Part shown: one piece after another, positions 42,045-54,661 of the stretch
Layout: the number at the start of each line of letters is the position of its first letter
How positions within the stretch are numbered: position 1 is the first letter of the stretch
Source of the DNA: Oxytricha trifallax
Lineage: Eukaryota > Ciliophora > Spirotrichea > Sporadotrichida > Oxytrichidae
DNA length: 64,000 nucleotides
Reading direction: 5' to 3'
Assembly (NCBI GenBank): GCA_000711775.1
Contig: ARYC01001249.1
Span: forward strand, 1 to 64,000
The notes under the pieces: generated by a model
Databases searched by the model: none
Told to the model about the DNA's origin: nothing
The model's input: only the letters and a program-made list of their open reading frames with translations
Position numbers and translations under genes: made by a program

Positions 42045-45000
42045 TCAATTATCCTAGTTATTTTGATCCTCGAGCTGAATCTTTGTCTTCTTGATGTAAG
42101 TTACCCTGAAAAGTTTTCTAACTTTCTGATAATACTCTTGAAGCTCAAGATTTCTGATTCTTTAGTCGAGCCATATCATGTTGGAAAGTATTTCGATCTG
42201 AGTCTTCTCGTTCATGTCCACTAGTCTTGTTTCTTTGATTATGTTTGAAAATCTTGTAGGATCCCCTGCTTAATTAATTAAGTTACAGTTTCTCATGTGA
42301 TTTTTATCCACAAAAGTTTTGTGTACATTGCAATAGTGACTCATTCCATAGCTCACCGTAGTTCTCCCTTGACTAACTGCCATCATTGTGTCCATAACAT
42401 TTCTTGTGATGAATATCTTTTTGTTATTTTGAAGTTTATTAACGTTTTGCAAGACTTGTCTTTTGCCACTGTTCACATCCAATATTCTCCTATGTTGTGT
42501 TTAAGCTTTTTTAGGTTTTTCTAAACTAACTCCTTAATGATATCAGTTGTATTACTCTCTTTGAGTTAAGTTACGTTCCTCAATAATCTATTGGGTATAT
42601 CTCTGGGCGTCTTGAATGCAAGTCTCTTTAATTAATTTTCCATTTTCTCAATTTCTTCTATCTTCAGGTACTTGGCTGCTATTAGGGGTGTGTATTTATA
42701 TATCATCAGAGACCTTATTTGCGCTACCATTATTGTGTCGCAAATCGTGGGATTGTTGGATTTTGCAAGCCTTTAGTAAACTTCCGTTTACCTTTTTAGT
42801 TCATTCCACGTTCTTTTGAGTAGCTGTTGAGTGTTTAGTGCTATGTTCATACCCAGATATTTAGCCTCTTCTACTTTTTTTACCCCTTCTATTTCTGTTA
42901 ACTGTTCAAATTATTTCGAGTCGCTTAAAAACACTGTCTTGGTTGTATTGAGCTTCAGATTGTGAGTCTTTTCTATCTCTTTGAGGCTTCTCAAAATTCT
43001 CTTGAACTGTTGTTGGTCTTTAATGTTGATGAGTATGTCGTCCGCAAATGCTATGAGTTTCCCCTACTTTATTAATGAAAATAGTTCCTGTTGTGAGTAA
43101 AGTGCATCTTGCAGGTAAATGTGAACAGCATGGGGGATATTCTACTTCCTTGAGTTACTCCGTTTTGCGCATCAATGAAATCCCCTTCATATTTAATTCT
43201 ACTGTTTGAATATAATTCTTCTATCAATTAGGTAGCTATTTTGTCATTATTCGTTTTAGCCCTGTCTCTTAGGATCGACAGTAGTTTGTCTTTCCAGACT
43301 GAGTCATAGGCTTTTTACAGATCTACCAATAGGTAAGCTTCTCTCTATTAACTTTTCCTTCTTGAGCTCTTAATGTGTTCTAGAAACCTAATTAGATTTA
43401 AATGGGTACTTTTGTTTTCTTTAAACCCACTCTGGTAATTTCCGGTTTTTAGCAGTTCACTGTTCTCGTCTTGTAATTTGTTCAAAATTACCTTTTCAAT
43501 TATTTTGCTGATATGTGAGTTCACCACTATTGGTCTGGTATTATTGATTTCTGGGAATGGATCCCCAGAGTTTTTGCTCAAAGGATCAATCTCCCTTCTT
43601 TAAGATATTAAGGAATAGTCCCTGTGTTTATCCAATTCGTGATTTTTTGACTAACTACCTTCTTAATTTTTTCTGATTTAGTTAACATCTTCCCGTCAAA
43701 ACCATCTGGTCCTATGGCTTTGTTGAAGTTACATTCTCTAATGCTTCTCTCCACTTCTTCTATATTGCAGAATTTTTCATCTCTATCCTCACACCTCATT
43801 GCTTGGTCTCCCAGGCGGCTGATCTTCTAGTTCGCGTCTTTTTGATCTTTGTATAATTGGTTGTAGAATTTCATAATTTATTCTTGGGTTCTTCTCCCAG
43901 GTTGACTCTCTCTCCACAAATCGTCAATCCCTTGATTGGTTCCGATTATCTCTTGCTTTTAGTTAGTCTTTTCACCATGTAGAAGAAACCTTAGACATCG
44001 TTTCTTTCTAGACATTATTCCATGTCTCTAATTGCTTCGTTCCATTAGGACTTAGTTTCACTAAATTTATTGTTTTAATTTTGTCCACTGCCCTTTAACA
44101 CCCAATCCGGGGGTTGGTTGTACCAATGTTTTGTCTTACTGTGCTTCTCTAGTTTTTCTTCAAAACATTTTTATATTGGATTTTCGAGGTCCTCCTCTAA
44201 GAGCTCTCTCTTTTCATCTATATAAGTTCTCCAGCATTGTTTCCTTATATCTGATATTCTGTAGTTTTTCTCTTTGTCTGAAAGTTTGAGGTCCCTATCC
44301 TAATACTTTATCCTTAGCTTTGCCATAATTAGTTTGTGATCTGTCAATCTCAGCTGGTCGGTTTCCCAACTAATTGTTTCCACGTTAGAGAATATTTAGT
44401 CTAATTGATTCCCTTTATTATGAGTTTCCACTCCTTGAGGAATGGATTCTTATAGCCCTTCTTTGTGTAGTCTCTTGCTTAAATCTTTAATATGATAATT
44501 GAAATCACCCATCACTATAATTCTCTAGTTCTTACATTTTGACTTTAGTGATTTAATCATGTATATTAGTCTGTTTTGTAATTCCTTGACTTCCTCATTC
44601 CAATAAGGTGGAATGTATACTGTAAATATGTGGAGAGGAAACCCTTCCATGTTCAATATGTTCCAAGTCAAGAATTGTCTTAAGGTTTTCACCGTCTTCA
44701 TAAAGAATCTGCCACCATTTAGCGCTAATACTCCGCCGTTCCTGGCTAATTACGTTTGTGCTATGTTTTTGTTGTTAAGTCCAATTATTCTTTGCAGTCT
44801 TGTCTCCACTAAACCGATAAAGTCTGGGTTCTTGCTTTCAAGTTCTCTCATCATTTGGTCTTGTTTAAGTTTGGAATTCCATCCCCGTACATTTTACATG
44901 CAAATACTTAGTTCAAATGTCTTCGTCAGCATTTGCCTTTTTTTACTCATTACTTACGTCCTGAGTTTGCTCCTTTGGTTTTCTGCAAATTTTTCGTTTC

Positions 45001-45262
45001 TTCTAACCCATCCCTCCACCTCTCTTACTGGTTGAAAAAAATGGAGATGGCGGCCATTATCCAGCGGGATGCTGAACTTGTCTAAGTTTTTTATATTATT
45101 GTGTTTTACTTATGTTATTGGGTATTTTTACGAATAATCTTGGACATTCTTTTTTGAATATTCAAAATAGTCTATGATTGATTTCTGCATCTCTAAGCTG
45201 TGTTCTCCGCTCTCATTTGAGTATACTGGTAGCTTTCTTCTGGGCTGTGTCTTATCCTCCAT
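42045..45262 (-). pseudogene. LINE-A1 endonuclease/reverse transcriptase ORF
   Basis: ATG 45,262 (MEDKTQPRRKLPVYSNESGE). Apurinic-type endonuclease motifs: GLVETRL, IIVMGDFNYHIKDL, NQLDQIFSN and LTDHKLIMAKL. Reverse transcriptase: FNKAIGPDGFDGKML, RPIVVNSHISKIIEKVILNK, YQSGFKENKST, LVDLQKAYDSVWKDKLL, NGVTQGSRISPMLF and the catalytic GKLIAFADDILIN. Then NLKLNTTKTVFLSDSKQ, EAKYLGMNIAL, and a C-terminal Cys/His stretch (MSHYCNVHKTFVDKNHMRNC). Ends TGA 42,045-42,047. At least four single-base shifts (near the QPGRRT, EGRLILLSK and MLFT blocks). Catalytic residues of both enzymes are intact. Confidence 0.9.
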
Positions 45263-45299
45263 TTTGCCCGCCTTTTTATACTTCTCTCTAATTAATTAA

Positions 45300-45918
45300 T
45301 TTTAACTATTAATAATATTAATTAAAATAATTCTTAATTCTGTTGATTTTAATTTAAGCTCTTTATATGATTCTCAAAAGCCATCTCAATTTATCTTTAG
45401 TGTCATTGTATAGTTTTGACAATATAATTTCCTTTAACTATGGATTGTGACAAAATATTAAATATTAAGCCACAATCGTCTTTTACTCAAGCATATTAAC
45501 TAAAATTGAATAATTCTCAATAAAAAGATTCGTAAAAATGTATGTTTTCAATGAATTAAAATAAGGGAAAGAGAACTGTTTCAGAAATAAACAGATGAAT
45601 CACTCGATTAAAATCAATTTTGAATGGCAAAATGTTGATTTAAATATTAGTAGACACATCGACAAGTAGATTATTCGAATATTTATAAGAAATATAATCA
45701 TTTGATTTATCCATAAATTGTTGGGGTTTTCAAAAAAAATTCAACAAAAGGGAACATATTTTTGGATAACTAATTACAATGTGTAAAACAGCATTTATTG
45801 AAGAAATAAGGTAGATATTGCAAGTATCATCATTCCACTAAACAGTAAGTGCAGTTCAAGGATTGCCATAACTGAATAATTATGAGAAAGCCTCTAAATA
45901 ACTAAGTTTTAGCCAACA
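45300..45918. other. AT-rich spacer
   Basis: AT-rich DNA with no convincing frame; the left 60 bp belong to the LINE leader. Confidence 0.45.
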
Positions 45919-45919
45919 A

Positions 45920-46170
45920 ATGGATAGCAGATGGCAAGAAATAGTTTAAAGAGTTTAATGACAGACAAATTATGAGCAGGATTTCAAAATCCATGAGAAT
46001 GCTGCCAGTAAGTTCTATGTATAGCTCACTGAGCATCAGGATTTCTTGTTTAATGATGGATCAGAGAAACAACAAGATAGAAGTGACTTATAAAGCGCAA
46101 CTACACAAATAAAGAGAATAGTAAAGTTTACTTAAGAGGCTTGCTAAGAAACCCTGGTAAGACCATCGAG
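45920..46170 (+). CDS. Germline coding block MDSRWQEIV, unrecognised
   Basis: ATG 45,920 gives MDSRWQEIVQRVQ, an in-frame TGA, then QTNYEQDFKIHENAASKFYV, QLTEHQDFLFNDGSEKQQDR, SDLQSATTQIKRIVKFTQEA and CQETL followed by GGTAAGACC, a possible splice donor near 46,158. GC is above the flanks. Helical, Gln/Glu-rich. Product unknown. No clear next exon nearby. Confidence 0.45.
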
Positions 46171-46179
46171 AAGGGTGTG

Positions 46180-47095
46180 ACAAATATGCAAAGATCTGAA
46201 GATGGAAAAAGAGATGAGAGTTGAATATAATAATGGTGAACAACTTAATCAGGCAATTATTAGAAATAATTTTATTTTTAGTTCTTGCAAATACTATTCA
46301 AGTGCACATTTTTTGTTATTTTAATTGCCGAATTATTACTATTGCTACCACTACTAATAGTAAATAAATTGCAGGGAAATTGATGTTAATAAAGAAGACT
46401 TTTTCAAAGATTTAAGAATTAATAATTATTAGGGATTTAGTGAATAAATGTCCTATTATTGAAGTTGAAAGACTATTAGTAAAATACTTAAGGTAATTTT
46501 TAATTATGATATTTAAAATTTATGTATATATAGTATCTTTAATGCATGATTATATTAATGATCTTTATATATATAAATATTTAAACCAATACCCAATATC
46601 TAATGAAACCTAGCTAATTGTTTAAATTTATATTCATTCATAATATTTAATAATGCTTCTTATTATCAACAATATTAAAAAGAAAACAGTTAGTTCATAT
46701 CATAGGAATCATTCAAGTATATTTATAGAATTCAGATCACTCTGGTTAAAATTGCCAAGAATTTTCGAAAACATTTAAACATTAAAGTGTCAAGGAGCTT
46801 ACCAAATAAATACTTAATTAAGCTACTGAAGAAGTATAAAAAGACATTTTCATGCCAATATTTATATTGAAAGCTATAAATAATATAATCTTTCAGCTTC
46901 GAGGTTAATTGGGCTTATATACAGAGATAACTTTATGCATTATTAGGAAAAAGATAAAACTCTATTGTTAAATGTTTAATAGGTGACAAAAGGGAACATT
47001 TAATCTTTAATAATCAATAAATGGCACAATAGATGTTTATTATAATTTTAATAAGTTTACAATTAAACACTAACAATTAATATTGAAAATAGATA
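46180..47095. other. AT-rich stretch with no gene seen
   Basis: AT-rich DNA, no convincing coding block or repeat seen. Confidence 0.45.
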
Positions 47096-47098
47096 CTT

Positions 47099-47605
47099 TC
47101 AATCTAACAGTAACTAATATACCTGCTATATCAATGAACTATATTGAATCAGAATAATAAGCCTCACACCTCTAAATGGCGACCTCCCTTAGACAGTAAT
47201 CTAATCCAGAATGTTGAAAAATACAAAGACACTTTCAGAGACGTCGAGTGAAGATGCCGTTGAGCCAGTACAATCAACGGGGAGCCCTGCAGGCATGGGT
47301 GCAGAGGAAGAGGAGGTGAAGCCATAGACATATTGGACATTTACTGTAAAACTATTACACGCATCTACATTACATGGCTGCCATAAATTTCCAGAGGCAT
47401 TTTATGGTCGAACGATTAAGTAACCTTCTCTAGCGATACAGACCATACTTGTGATTCTTTGAGCAGTTGGAAGGTTGGTGATAGCGTATTTCAAGTAGTC
47501 CTTGGTGCATTTTGAGTTAGAGGAGCATAATGTGACAACTCCAATTTGGGCTAAGAGTGTTAGCATTAGCGCCAAACTGAAAGAGTAATAGTGAGAGAGA
47601 GGCAT
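47099..47605 (-). CDS. YHYH-domain-like secreted protein, copy 2, 168 aa
   Basis: ATG 47,605 to TGA 47,099-47,101, unbroken. The N terminus MPLSHYYSFSLALMLTLLAQ looks like a signal peptide, followed by CSSNSKCTKDYLKYAITNLP, TAQRITSMVCIAREGYLIVR, GNLWQPCNVDACNSFT and NVQYVYGFTSSSS. The order IAREGYLI...CNVDACN...YVY fits the end of YHYH-type domains (usually G.A.DG..IYG, then a D.CNG motif, then a Tyr/Val-rich strand). The literal YHYH motif is absent. The 56-kb copy shares CSSNTQCTKG and VGIARDGHMIV. The family assignment is from memory of these motifs. Confidence 0.5.
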
Positions 47606-48125
47606 CTATTCGCTGCTTCCTTTGATAATTATAATATGAAAAATTACTTACAATTAAATACTCATTCATGCACTGTTACTCTGAAGATTAAAGCAACGCA
47701 CTTTTGATCAAGAGATGTTCAAAAACAAAGAAGCTAGCGTACTGCTCTGCTAAAGAGGGGGCATTGTGGGAATCCATGTCCTGGCCACCCTGGTAATCCT
47801 GAAGCATGCTCTCGAATTCCTCTTGAAAAAATGGGAATCTACGAAGGGCATTTCACAACACACATTGGGAAAAAGAACTGGCAAATAGAGGAAATAAGAG
47901 AAACCTTGAGAGATCTGCAAGCACATAGTATAGGAAATCAACATCATCATTACAATCACCAAGAAAATGTGCTTTGTACCATCGCTGAATGCTATAGGGA
48001 GGTCATTGGGAATCTTTATCATAACTTATCTCGGTCCCTGGGATAGACTTCTTAATCGGAAATTCCATCTCCGTAGATAAGAAGGTGGAGAATTACGTGG
48101 TGCCCCTGGCCGCCCCCAGTCAAAC
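47606..48125 (-). pseudogene. N-terminal blocks of YHYH-type gene, copy 2
   Basis: Upstream of the 168-aa frame, one minus-strand frame reads STEMEFPIKKSIPGTEISYD, TGA, PPYSIQRWYKAHFLGDCND, ADLSRFLLFPLFASSFSQCV, TGA, NALRRFPFFQEEFESMLQDY and NAPSLAEQYASFFVFEHLLI. Parts match copy 1 (ASSLSQCV, DALIRF) and copy 3 (NGAPTRSATLELQYDFFTPR). A GTAAGT at about 47,650 may begin an intron ending TTTCAG or earlier, before the 168-aa frame. The real protein may therefore be near 330 aa. Two TGAs interrupt it here. Confidence 0.45.
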
Positions 48126-48169
48126 TTTCGCCCTTGACTTTGTTTGCTATACTGCTTTTTGTATATTTC

Positions 48170-48660
48170 GGGATGCCCGATAGGAAGACTAGCCTCCAGT
48201 TGATTAATAAGTCAAAAGAAGAGAAGAGAGACTCGTAAATGAAAGTGTAATTGAGGATGAAAAGCCAGAGAAGCTCGAAAGAAGATACAATGACGATGAG
48301 TAGCTAGTTGATTCCTAAGTTCAGTAGCAAGTAGCGGGCGCTAATTTAGCCATGATTGATGTGGGTGAAGATTTAGAAAGTACGAAGAGTCTATACTAAC
48401 TCAAGCTAAATTACTCTTAATGCAAGAAATCCAGTAACAGCAATAACTGTAACCATGCCCACAGGTTTAGATCCATCACAGTTCGCTGACTTGATTAACG
48501 ATGAATTCGTGCGACAACTAGCAGCTGAACCTAACCAAGATTTTAACAATAACGATATTGACTCTTTGATAAACTAGACTAGTGGCTCAACCAATGAAAT
48601 ATGGCGAGAAGCAAAAATAAGTAGGAGGAGGAAGATAAGAAGCAGGAATGATTTGTGAAA
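48170..48660 (+). CDS. Acidic ORFs upstream of YHYH copy 2
   Basis: Plus-strand frame ERLVNESVIEDEKPEKLERR, YNDDEQLVDSQVQQQVAGAN, MIDVGEDLESTKSLYQLKLN is homologous to 10.05 kb. From 48,452 another frame is open to a TGA near 48,658: MPTGLDPSQFADLINDEFVR, QLAAEPNQDFNNNDIDSLIN. A shift or intron near 48,440 would join them into one gene. Divergent from the YHYH gene. Function unknown. Confidence 0.4.
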
Positions 48661-48699
48661 TTTAGATATAGCTAATAAACTTTGCGCTTAAAGAATAAT

Positions 48700-49205
48700 A
48701 ATTATTAATTAAATAATACAAAAACATTTCTCACAAATTTAATATTCTTTTATCTAAATCGCAAAATAAAAATGATCATACCAAAGTAATTTAATGTATT
48801 CATGCAAATCGCCTTATGCTCTTACCCAATCTTATTTCTTTTTGAAGTAATCGAAATTAATGATAGTATTTGCTAGTAAAGAACTAATAATAATCTATAG
48901 TCATAGTAAATTACTAATATAGTTTAAGTAATTTTCTTTGTCTAAATCATGACATAAAAAAGACTATATTTATAATTGAAACAAAGAAATTTCATTAGTA
49001 GGACAAATAGAATGTATATAAATCAATCATAATGAAATGTATTTTGATTTATATATTAGTAAATATATTAACATAATGTACTTATATATCTGTGCATTGA
49101 AACAGATTGCTTGTCAGATTCTACTAAAGTTAAACTAGATAAGATAATAAAACATTGAAAGACATAAACATGACGGAATAGACTAGATTATTGATTATTT
49201 ACAAA
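48700..49205. other. AT-rich stretch with no gene seen
   Basis: AT-rich, no feature noticed. Confidence 0.45.
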
Positions 49206-49209
49206 TATA

Positions 49210-50035
49210 TACTGCATCTAGCTGCATATCAGATAAAGCTTGAGGAAATGGAAGCTTAGTTTGATTAGTAAAATTTTAAGACAGCAAGAAACATCCCAGG
49301 CTAAAGAATTACGGATAATGCTAATATTAGAGCTACCAATACAATATAAATATTTTATCATTGAGTTTAAGAAGTTTAAAAATGATATTAGTATGTTTAA
49401 TCCAGCCAAAATAGATCCAACAAGAGAAAGATATTCAAAATAATTAGATATAAATATTTTAATTACATAAAATTAAGAACTTATTATATATTATTTCATA
49501 GACATCAGGCAAATGAAAGCTTTAATGAGTCATTGCATGCACAACTACAACAATGCACAAGTGATTTTTGCAGTTTCCTCATATCACCTGAAGCTTCACA
49601 ATCTGATCAACACAGCAATTGGTCTCAATAAGCTCTCAAAAATGATAGGAGAAATCAAATTACTTGACATGGAGAGTAGACTTCAAATATCAACAATCAT
49701 TTGCATTATTAGAGTTGCATGAATATCTTCAAATGGTGAGGAAACTATTGGGTGATATGATTAGTATTTTATAATTAGTGATAAGAAGTTATATGAGAAT
49801 ACAAGCTATATAAACATGTCGAGAGTTAACAATTATTGTAATTGATAATATCTAATTAAATCAAAATGAATATTTAAAGTGTTTGATAAACAGATGAATA
49901 TATCGATTGTGTTAGTTGCAGCAAGAAAGGAGCAGCTGGAAGTACTCCAAGACTAGGTAAGAGTAGTCAGAAATAACTGGTACAGAGGACAGAGAGAGCT
50001 CTAAATAGGGATAACACAAGTAAATAATACAAGTG
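49210..50035 (+). CDS. Germline coding blocks, unrecognised
   Basis: Successive plus-strand blocks: HLAAYQIKLEEMEAQFDQQN with FKTARNIPGQRITDNA (49.21-49.33 kb); after a CATAG acceptor, ANESFNESLHAQLQQCTSDF and CSFLISPEASQSDQHSNWSQ (49.51-49.66 kb); VDFKYQQSFALLELHEYLQM (49.68-49.74 kb); and TDEYIDCVSCSKKGAAGSTP with LVQRTERALNRDNTSKQYK to a TGA near 50,032. The AT-rich gaps could be introns or eliminated sequences. No family recognised. Confidence 0.4.
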
Positions 50036-50174
50036 AAGGCCTAACTAAACTGATTAGACAAGGCTATATACCACATTTGAAATGACATTTCCGAGTTTGA
50101 ATATTAAATATATTTGCTTGCTTTACCTCAGTTTATGAGTGATTACTGTATAGCAATTTATATACTTAAGCATT

Positions 50175-50245
50175 TTATCATCATCCTCGTCGTCATCATC
50201 ATCATCATCATCCTCGTCATCATCATCATCGTAGTTATTGTCATT
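50175..50245. repeat. (CAT/CGT)n acidic-codon repeat
   Basis: A run of CATCAT/CGTCAT triplets encodes YDDDDDEDDDDDDDDEDDDK on the minus strand. Similar to the acidic run in the 373-bp insert at 32.8 kb. May be part of an acidic protein tail. Confidence 0.5.
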
Positions 50246-50646
50246 ATCATCAGTTAGAACTTAAAAGTTAAATTAAAAGTTTGTGTTATGATGATTAATT
50301 TAGATTTATTATGATAAATTAGAAGTTAAATATTCATAATTAAATTTAATTAATTATTTATTACTATATTATTAATAATTCTGTCAAAATAACAATTAAT
50401 ATGCTATCTTATTTTTCAATCTGAGTAATTATTCAAAGGAAATATTAATTATTCTTTTAGATTTCATATAATTATACCCTAAAATTGTATGATTACCATT
50501 ATATATCAAATTAAGTTACTAAACATGATGATGTAGAAAGCTTATTTCTACTTTTAAACAGATATATAGATAGATACATGGATAATAACTTAAGGTAAAA
50601 TAAAAGGCACTTAAATTTACAATTTATATAAAAGAGAAAGTGCAAT

Positions 50647-53600
50647 TCATTACTGCTCTATGATTTCTGTCTTTTTTGTTTCCAGATCTGTATCTTCCTC
50701 TTTATGCATCTCATGGTTTATTTAATTACATTTTGAAAGTTCAGATTGGCTGTATGTTTTCTAAGTTGATGATCACTTCATTGATCTGCTGTTTATTGAC
50801 GTAAGTTATTGAGTTATTCTGAATAACTTCTTCAATTTTTAGTAGTATCCATGTTGTTACAGTCCTCTGATTCTTTCATCTAGCCATATCATATTTGCTA
50901 TGATTTCTATCTGTGCCTTATTATCTAAGTCAATTAGTCTGTGGTTTCTCACTATTCTGTTAAATCTTAAAGGGTCCCAAGTCTAATTCATTAAGTTGCA
51001 TTCTTTCATATGGTTTGAGTTTATAAATGTCTTGTGGACATTACAATAATGGCTCATTCCGTAGTTTACTATTGTCCTCCCTAAGCTTACAGCCATCATT
51101 GTATCCATCACATTCTTTGTTAGGAAAAGTTTCTTTCTTTTTTAGAGCTTTTATTAGTTCTCCTAGATTTGGGTCTTCTCTTTCTTTGGTATTATAAATC
51201 TGTCTAGGTTTTCTTTAGTATGTTTTATGTTCTTCCGAACAAATTGTTCAATAATAACTTTTGTTCCGCTTTCTTTCATCTATGTAACATTTTGTAGTAT
51301 TTTGTTGTTAATATCTCTTGGTGTTTTAAAAGCAATTCGTTTTAATTAAGTGTCTAATTTGTCTATTTCTTCCAGCTTTACATATTTCTTGCCTACCAGT
51401 GGTGTGTATTTGTAGATGACTAATGATATAATTTATGTCACCATTATGGTATCGCAAATTGTTGGAATATTTTATTTTATGAGACTTTAGTACATTAACG
51501 TTGTTTTTTTAATTCCTCTCAAGTTTTCTTTAACAAGGTTTTTGTATTGAGACAGACATTCATGCTGAAGTATTTTATTTCTTATACCTTTTTTATTCCC
51601 CTAAATTTCTTCTATTACATAGAATTCTTTCAAGTCACTCATGAATAACGTTTTTTGTGTTTAGTTTAAGATTATGGAAGATTTCAATCTCTTTGAAGCA
51701 GTTTAATACTTTCTCAATCTGGGTTTTGTTTATAATGTTAATTAAAATTTCATCTGCAAACGCCAATAGCTTCCCTTATTTTAACAGCGATCGAAGTTCC
51801 TGTTGTGAGTCTATTGCGTCTTGGAGATATATGTTGAATAACATGGGTGAGAGTCTGCTCCCTCGAGCCACTTTTTTTTCTTCTATTACTTTTCCCTCAT
51901 ATGTTATTTTATTATTTTTGTATAGTTCTTCAATGAGTTTCACTATTTATCTATCTGAGCTTGATTTAATTCTTCCTCTTAGTATACTCATCAATTTGTC
52001 TTTCCAAACAGAGTCATATGCCTTTTGTAGGTCTATGAAAAGTTAGGCCTCTCTGCTCTTGCTCTTCCGTCTTGATTCTTAAATGTGGTCTAATAGTCTG
52101 ATAAGATTGATGTAGGTACTCTCATTAAAACAATTTTAATAGTTCCCTGTCCTAAGTTGCTAGCTGTTTTATTCCTGTATTTTATCACTATAACCTTTTC
52201 TATTATTTACTTATGCGTGAGTTCATCACAATTGGTCTGGTATTGCTGATCTCTGGGTATTAGTCTCCTTGGATTTTGCTTAAAAAGACTAGCCTTCCTT
52301 CTTTCAAGTATTGTGTATACATTTCAGCATTCATCCACTCAGCTATTTTAAAACTTATTGTCTTTTTTAACTTTTCTGATTTCAGAAGCATCTTTTCATC
52401 GAATCCATCTTGTCCAATAGCTTTGTTGAAATTTCATTTTCCTATGGATTTCTCAACTTCCTTTTCTTCGCAGAACCTCTGCTTTGTTTCGTCATCGTTG
52501 GACATTTCTGTGTCTTAGCTTTTTGTCATTGGGGTTCCTATTAAGTTTCTGTCATCTTTAAATAATTTGTTATAGTAATCTATAATTTACTTCACTGTTT
52601 TTTCCCCTGGTTGAATTCTCTCCTTGTTGATTTTCAACCCTATAATTTGTTGGGCTTATTTTTGATTCTTTGTGAGTCTTTTTACTAGGCAGAAAAACCT
52701 TTTCAGATCGTTTCTATCCAAACAGGGCTCCATGTTCCTGATTGATTCTTTCCATTGTTGTTTGGTATCTTAGTAGGTACTATACCCTCTGTCTTTGATG
52801 TCTCTGAATGCCCATTCTGAGGATTGCTGATACCAATTTCTTGTTTTTCTCTATTTTCTAATTTCTCTTCAAAGCACCTTCTCTCTGACCATTCTAGATC
52901 TTACTCTTTTAACTCTCTCCCTTCTTTAATGAATGTTTTCCAGCATTAATTTCTAATGTCTTATATTCTTACATTCCTTTCTTTGTCTGCTTTTTTCAAA
53001 TCATCATCTTAGTATTTTATTTTCAAAGTTGCCATAATTAATTTATGGTCAGTTAGTTTAAGTTAGTCCAGTTCCCACCTCAAAATTTATACATTCGAAA
53101 AGATTTAGTCGAGTTGGTTCCTTTTAGTGTGAGTTCCTACTCCTTCGGGGATGGATCCTTTTAAGCCTTCGCTTTTTAGCCTCTTACTAAGTTCTTCTAG
53201 ATGGAAGTTGAAGTTTCCCATCACAATTATCCTCTGTTTGTTGCATTTCTATTTTATTGACTTTATCATAAAAAAATAACCCTGTTTTGTAGTTCTTTGA
53301 CTGTCTCATTCTAATATGGAGAGATGTATAGTGAAATAATATGAAGAGGGAATCCCTCTACATTCAATATATTCCATACCACAAATTGTCTTAAAGTTAT
53401 TACCGTCTTCATTTGGTACCTTCCGCTGTTCATTGTTAATACTCCTCCTTTTCTAGCTAGTTAAGTTTGTGTTATGTCTTAACTATTCAACCCAATTATC
53501 CTTTGCAGTCTTGTTTCCACTAATTCTATAAAATCTGGGTATTTTTATCTTCTATCTCCCGTAGCATTTAATCCTATTTCAATTTGGAGTTCCATCCTCT

Positions 53601-54008
53601 ATCGTTCTGTAAGCATAGTTTAAATTCTATTTGTTCTGCAGGCAACTATCTCTTTTTTATGATCACATCATTACTCCTTTTTGTGCGTTAGTTTTCCGCA
53701 AATCTTTCATTCCTTTTGACCCAACCTTCAGCTTCCCTTTGAGGTCAGATAAAATGAAGTTATCGGTTGTTCTTTACCGTGATCGAGAAATTGTTCAAGT
53801 GTTTGAAATTATTACTTTTAATATGAACACTCTAGTTTTTATGATGATAGATTTGTTGATTTTTCTTTGAATATTCAAAGTAAATCTTGAATGAATATCA
53901 GACTTTGTTGTTTTTTGTAATCTCCTTCTTCCATGAGTACTGGCAGCTTTCTTCTTCCGCTTAGGGTGCTTGTCTTTCTCTTCCATCTAAGTTCTCGTCT
54001 GCCTCCAT
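50647..54008 (-). mobile_element. LINE-A2, decayed non-LTR retrotransposon
   Basis: Minus strand, same family as LINE-A1. Starts at ATG 54,008. Endonuclease motif reads IIVMGNFNFHLEEL where A1 has MGDFN; the RT catalytic motif reads LLAFADEILIN where A1 has FADD. So one key Asp is lost in each enzyme (to Asn and Glu). Many shifts. The C-terminal Cys/His stretch (MSHYCNVHKTFINSNHMKEC) is kept. After the RT ORF only the tail of the second ORF remains (EEDTDLETKKTEIIEQQ, then TGA 50,647-50,649), so it is internally deleted relative to A1. Confidence 0.88.
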
Positions 54009-54009
54009 T

Positions 54010-54660
54010 TTTAATCTCTTAAAAATTTAAATTTATATTAAACAGAAATAGATTCCAAGTTTTATTACTAAATTAGATATATGAGAAGATATTAAAGTAA
54101 AAGCTGATTAAATTGAATATTTAGATACAATTTAATTGTTAGAAACAAATGAAATTAATTATATAGAGGTCTTTTTAATATATTAAACATTTTTATTAAT
54201 TAGAAATTGTGGGATAACACTTTATTTTTAGTATCTATATTAAATAAATGATAATATTGACAACTTTATATTCAAATATAAAGTACAACCTCGAGTGAAG
54301 ATAAAGATCTAAAGCAAACCAATAATAGAGAATATTAACAAAGTACTAAATATTTGAATCTGATATTGATCTTTAAGAATGTTAATTACTATTTTGATAT
54401 TAAAAAGTAACTGTTAAAAAACCAGATTCATTGTCCAAGTGTCGAAATGAATAACAATAATTTAAAATATATAAAATATGGACAATTATATAACCTGCCA
54501 TTAGCAAATACTGTCAACGTCCTTTTATCAATAAATTCAAGTAATAGGATGACGAATTAGTGGGGAATAATAACTTGCTATAAGTCTCAAAATAAAATTG
54601 TGAATTAAATACCTATCTATTTGATTAGGAAGGATTGAATTCAAATTAATGAATATAATA
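54010..54660. other. AT-rich stretch with no gene seen
   Basis: AT-rich DNA next to the LINE 5' end; no convincing frame. Confidence 0.45.
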
Positions 54661-54661
54661 T

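Larger units (their letters stand above)
40080..45300 (-). mobile_element. LINE-A1, near full-length non-LTR retrotransposon
   Basis: Minus strand, about 5.2 kb. Order: AT-rich leader (AATTAATTAATTAGAGAGAA), ORF with AP endonuclease and reverse transcriptase (45,262-42,045), a 135-bp gap, then a second ORF (41,909-40,200), then a 3' region with a (TAAC)n-like run (GATTAACTAACTAACTAAC, rc of 40,105-40,125). Its relative at 50.6-54.0 kb has the same EN-RT ORF and only the extreme end of the second ORF, which supports both ORFs belonging to one element. Exact termini uncertain. Confidence 0.85.

Noticed and set aside
44613-45035. 140-codon plus-strand frame over LINE-A1
   Set aside because: Antisense of the endonuclease domain, which has GDFN and TDHKL motifs on the minus strand.
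53631-53870. Plus-strand frames at 51.6-53.9 kb
   Set aside because: Antisense shadows of the LINE-A2 endonuclease/RT ORF, whose motifs read on the minus strand.
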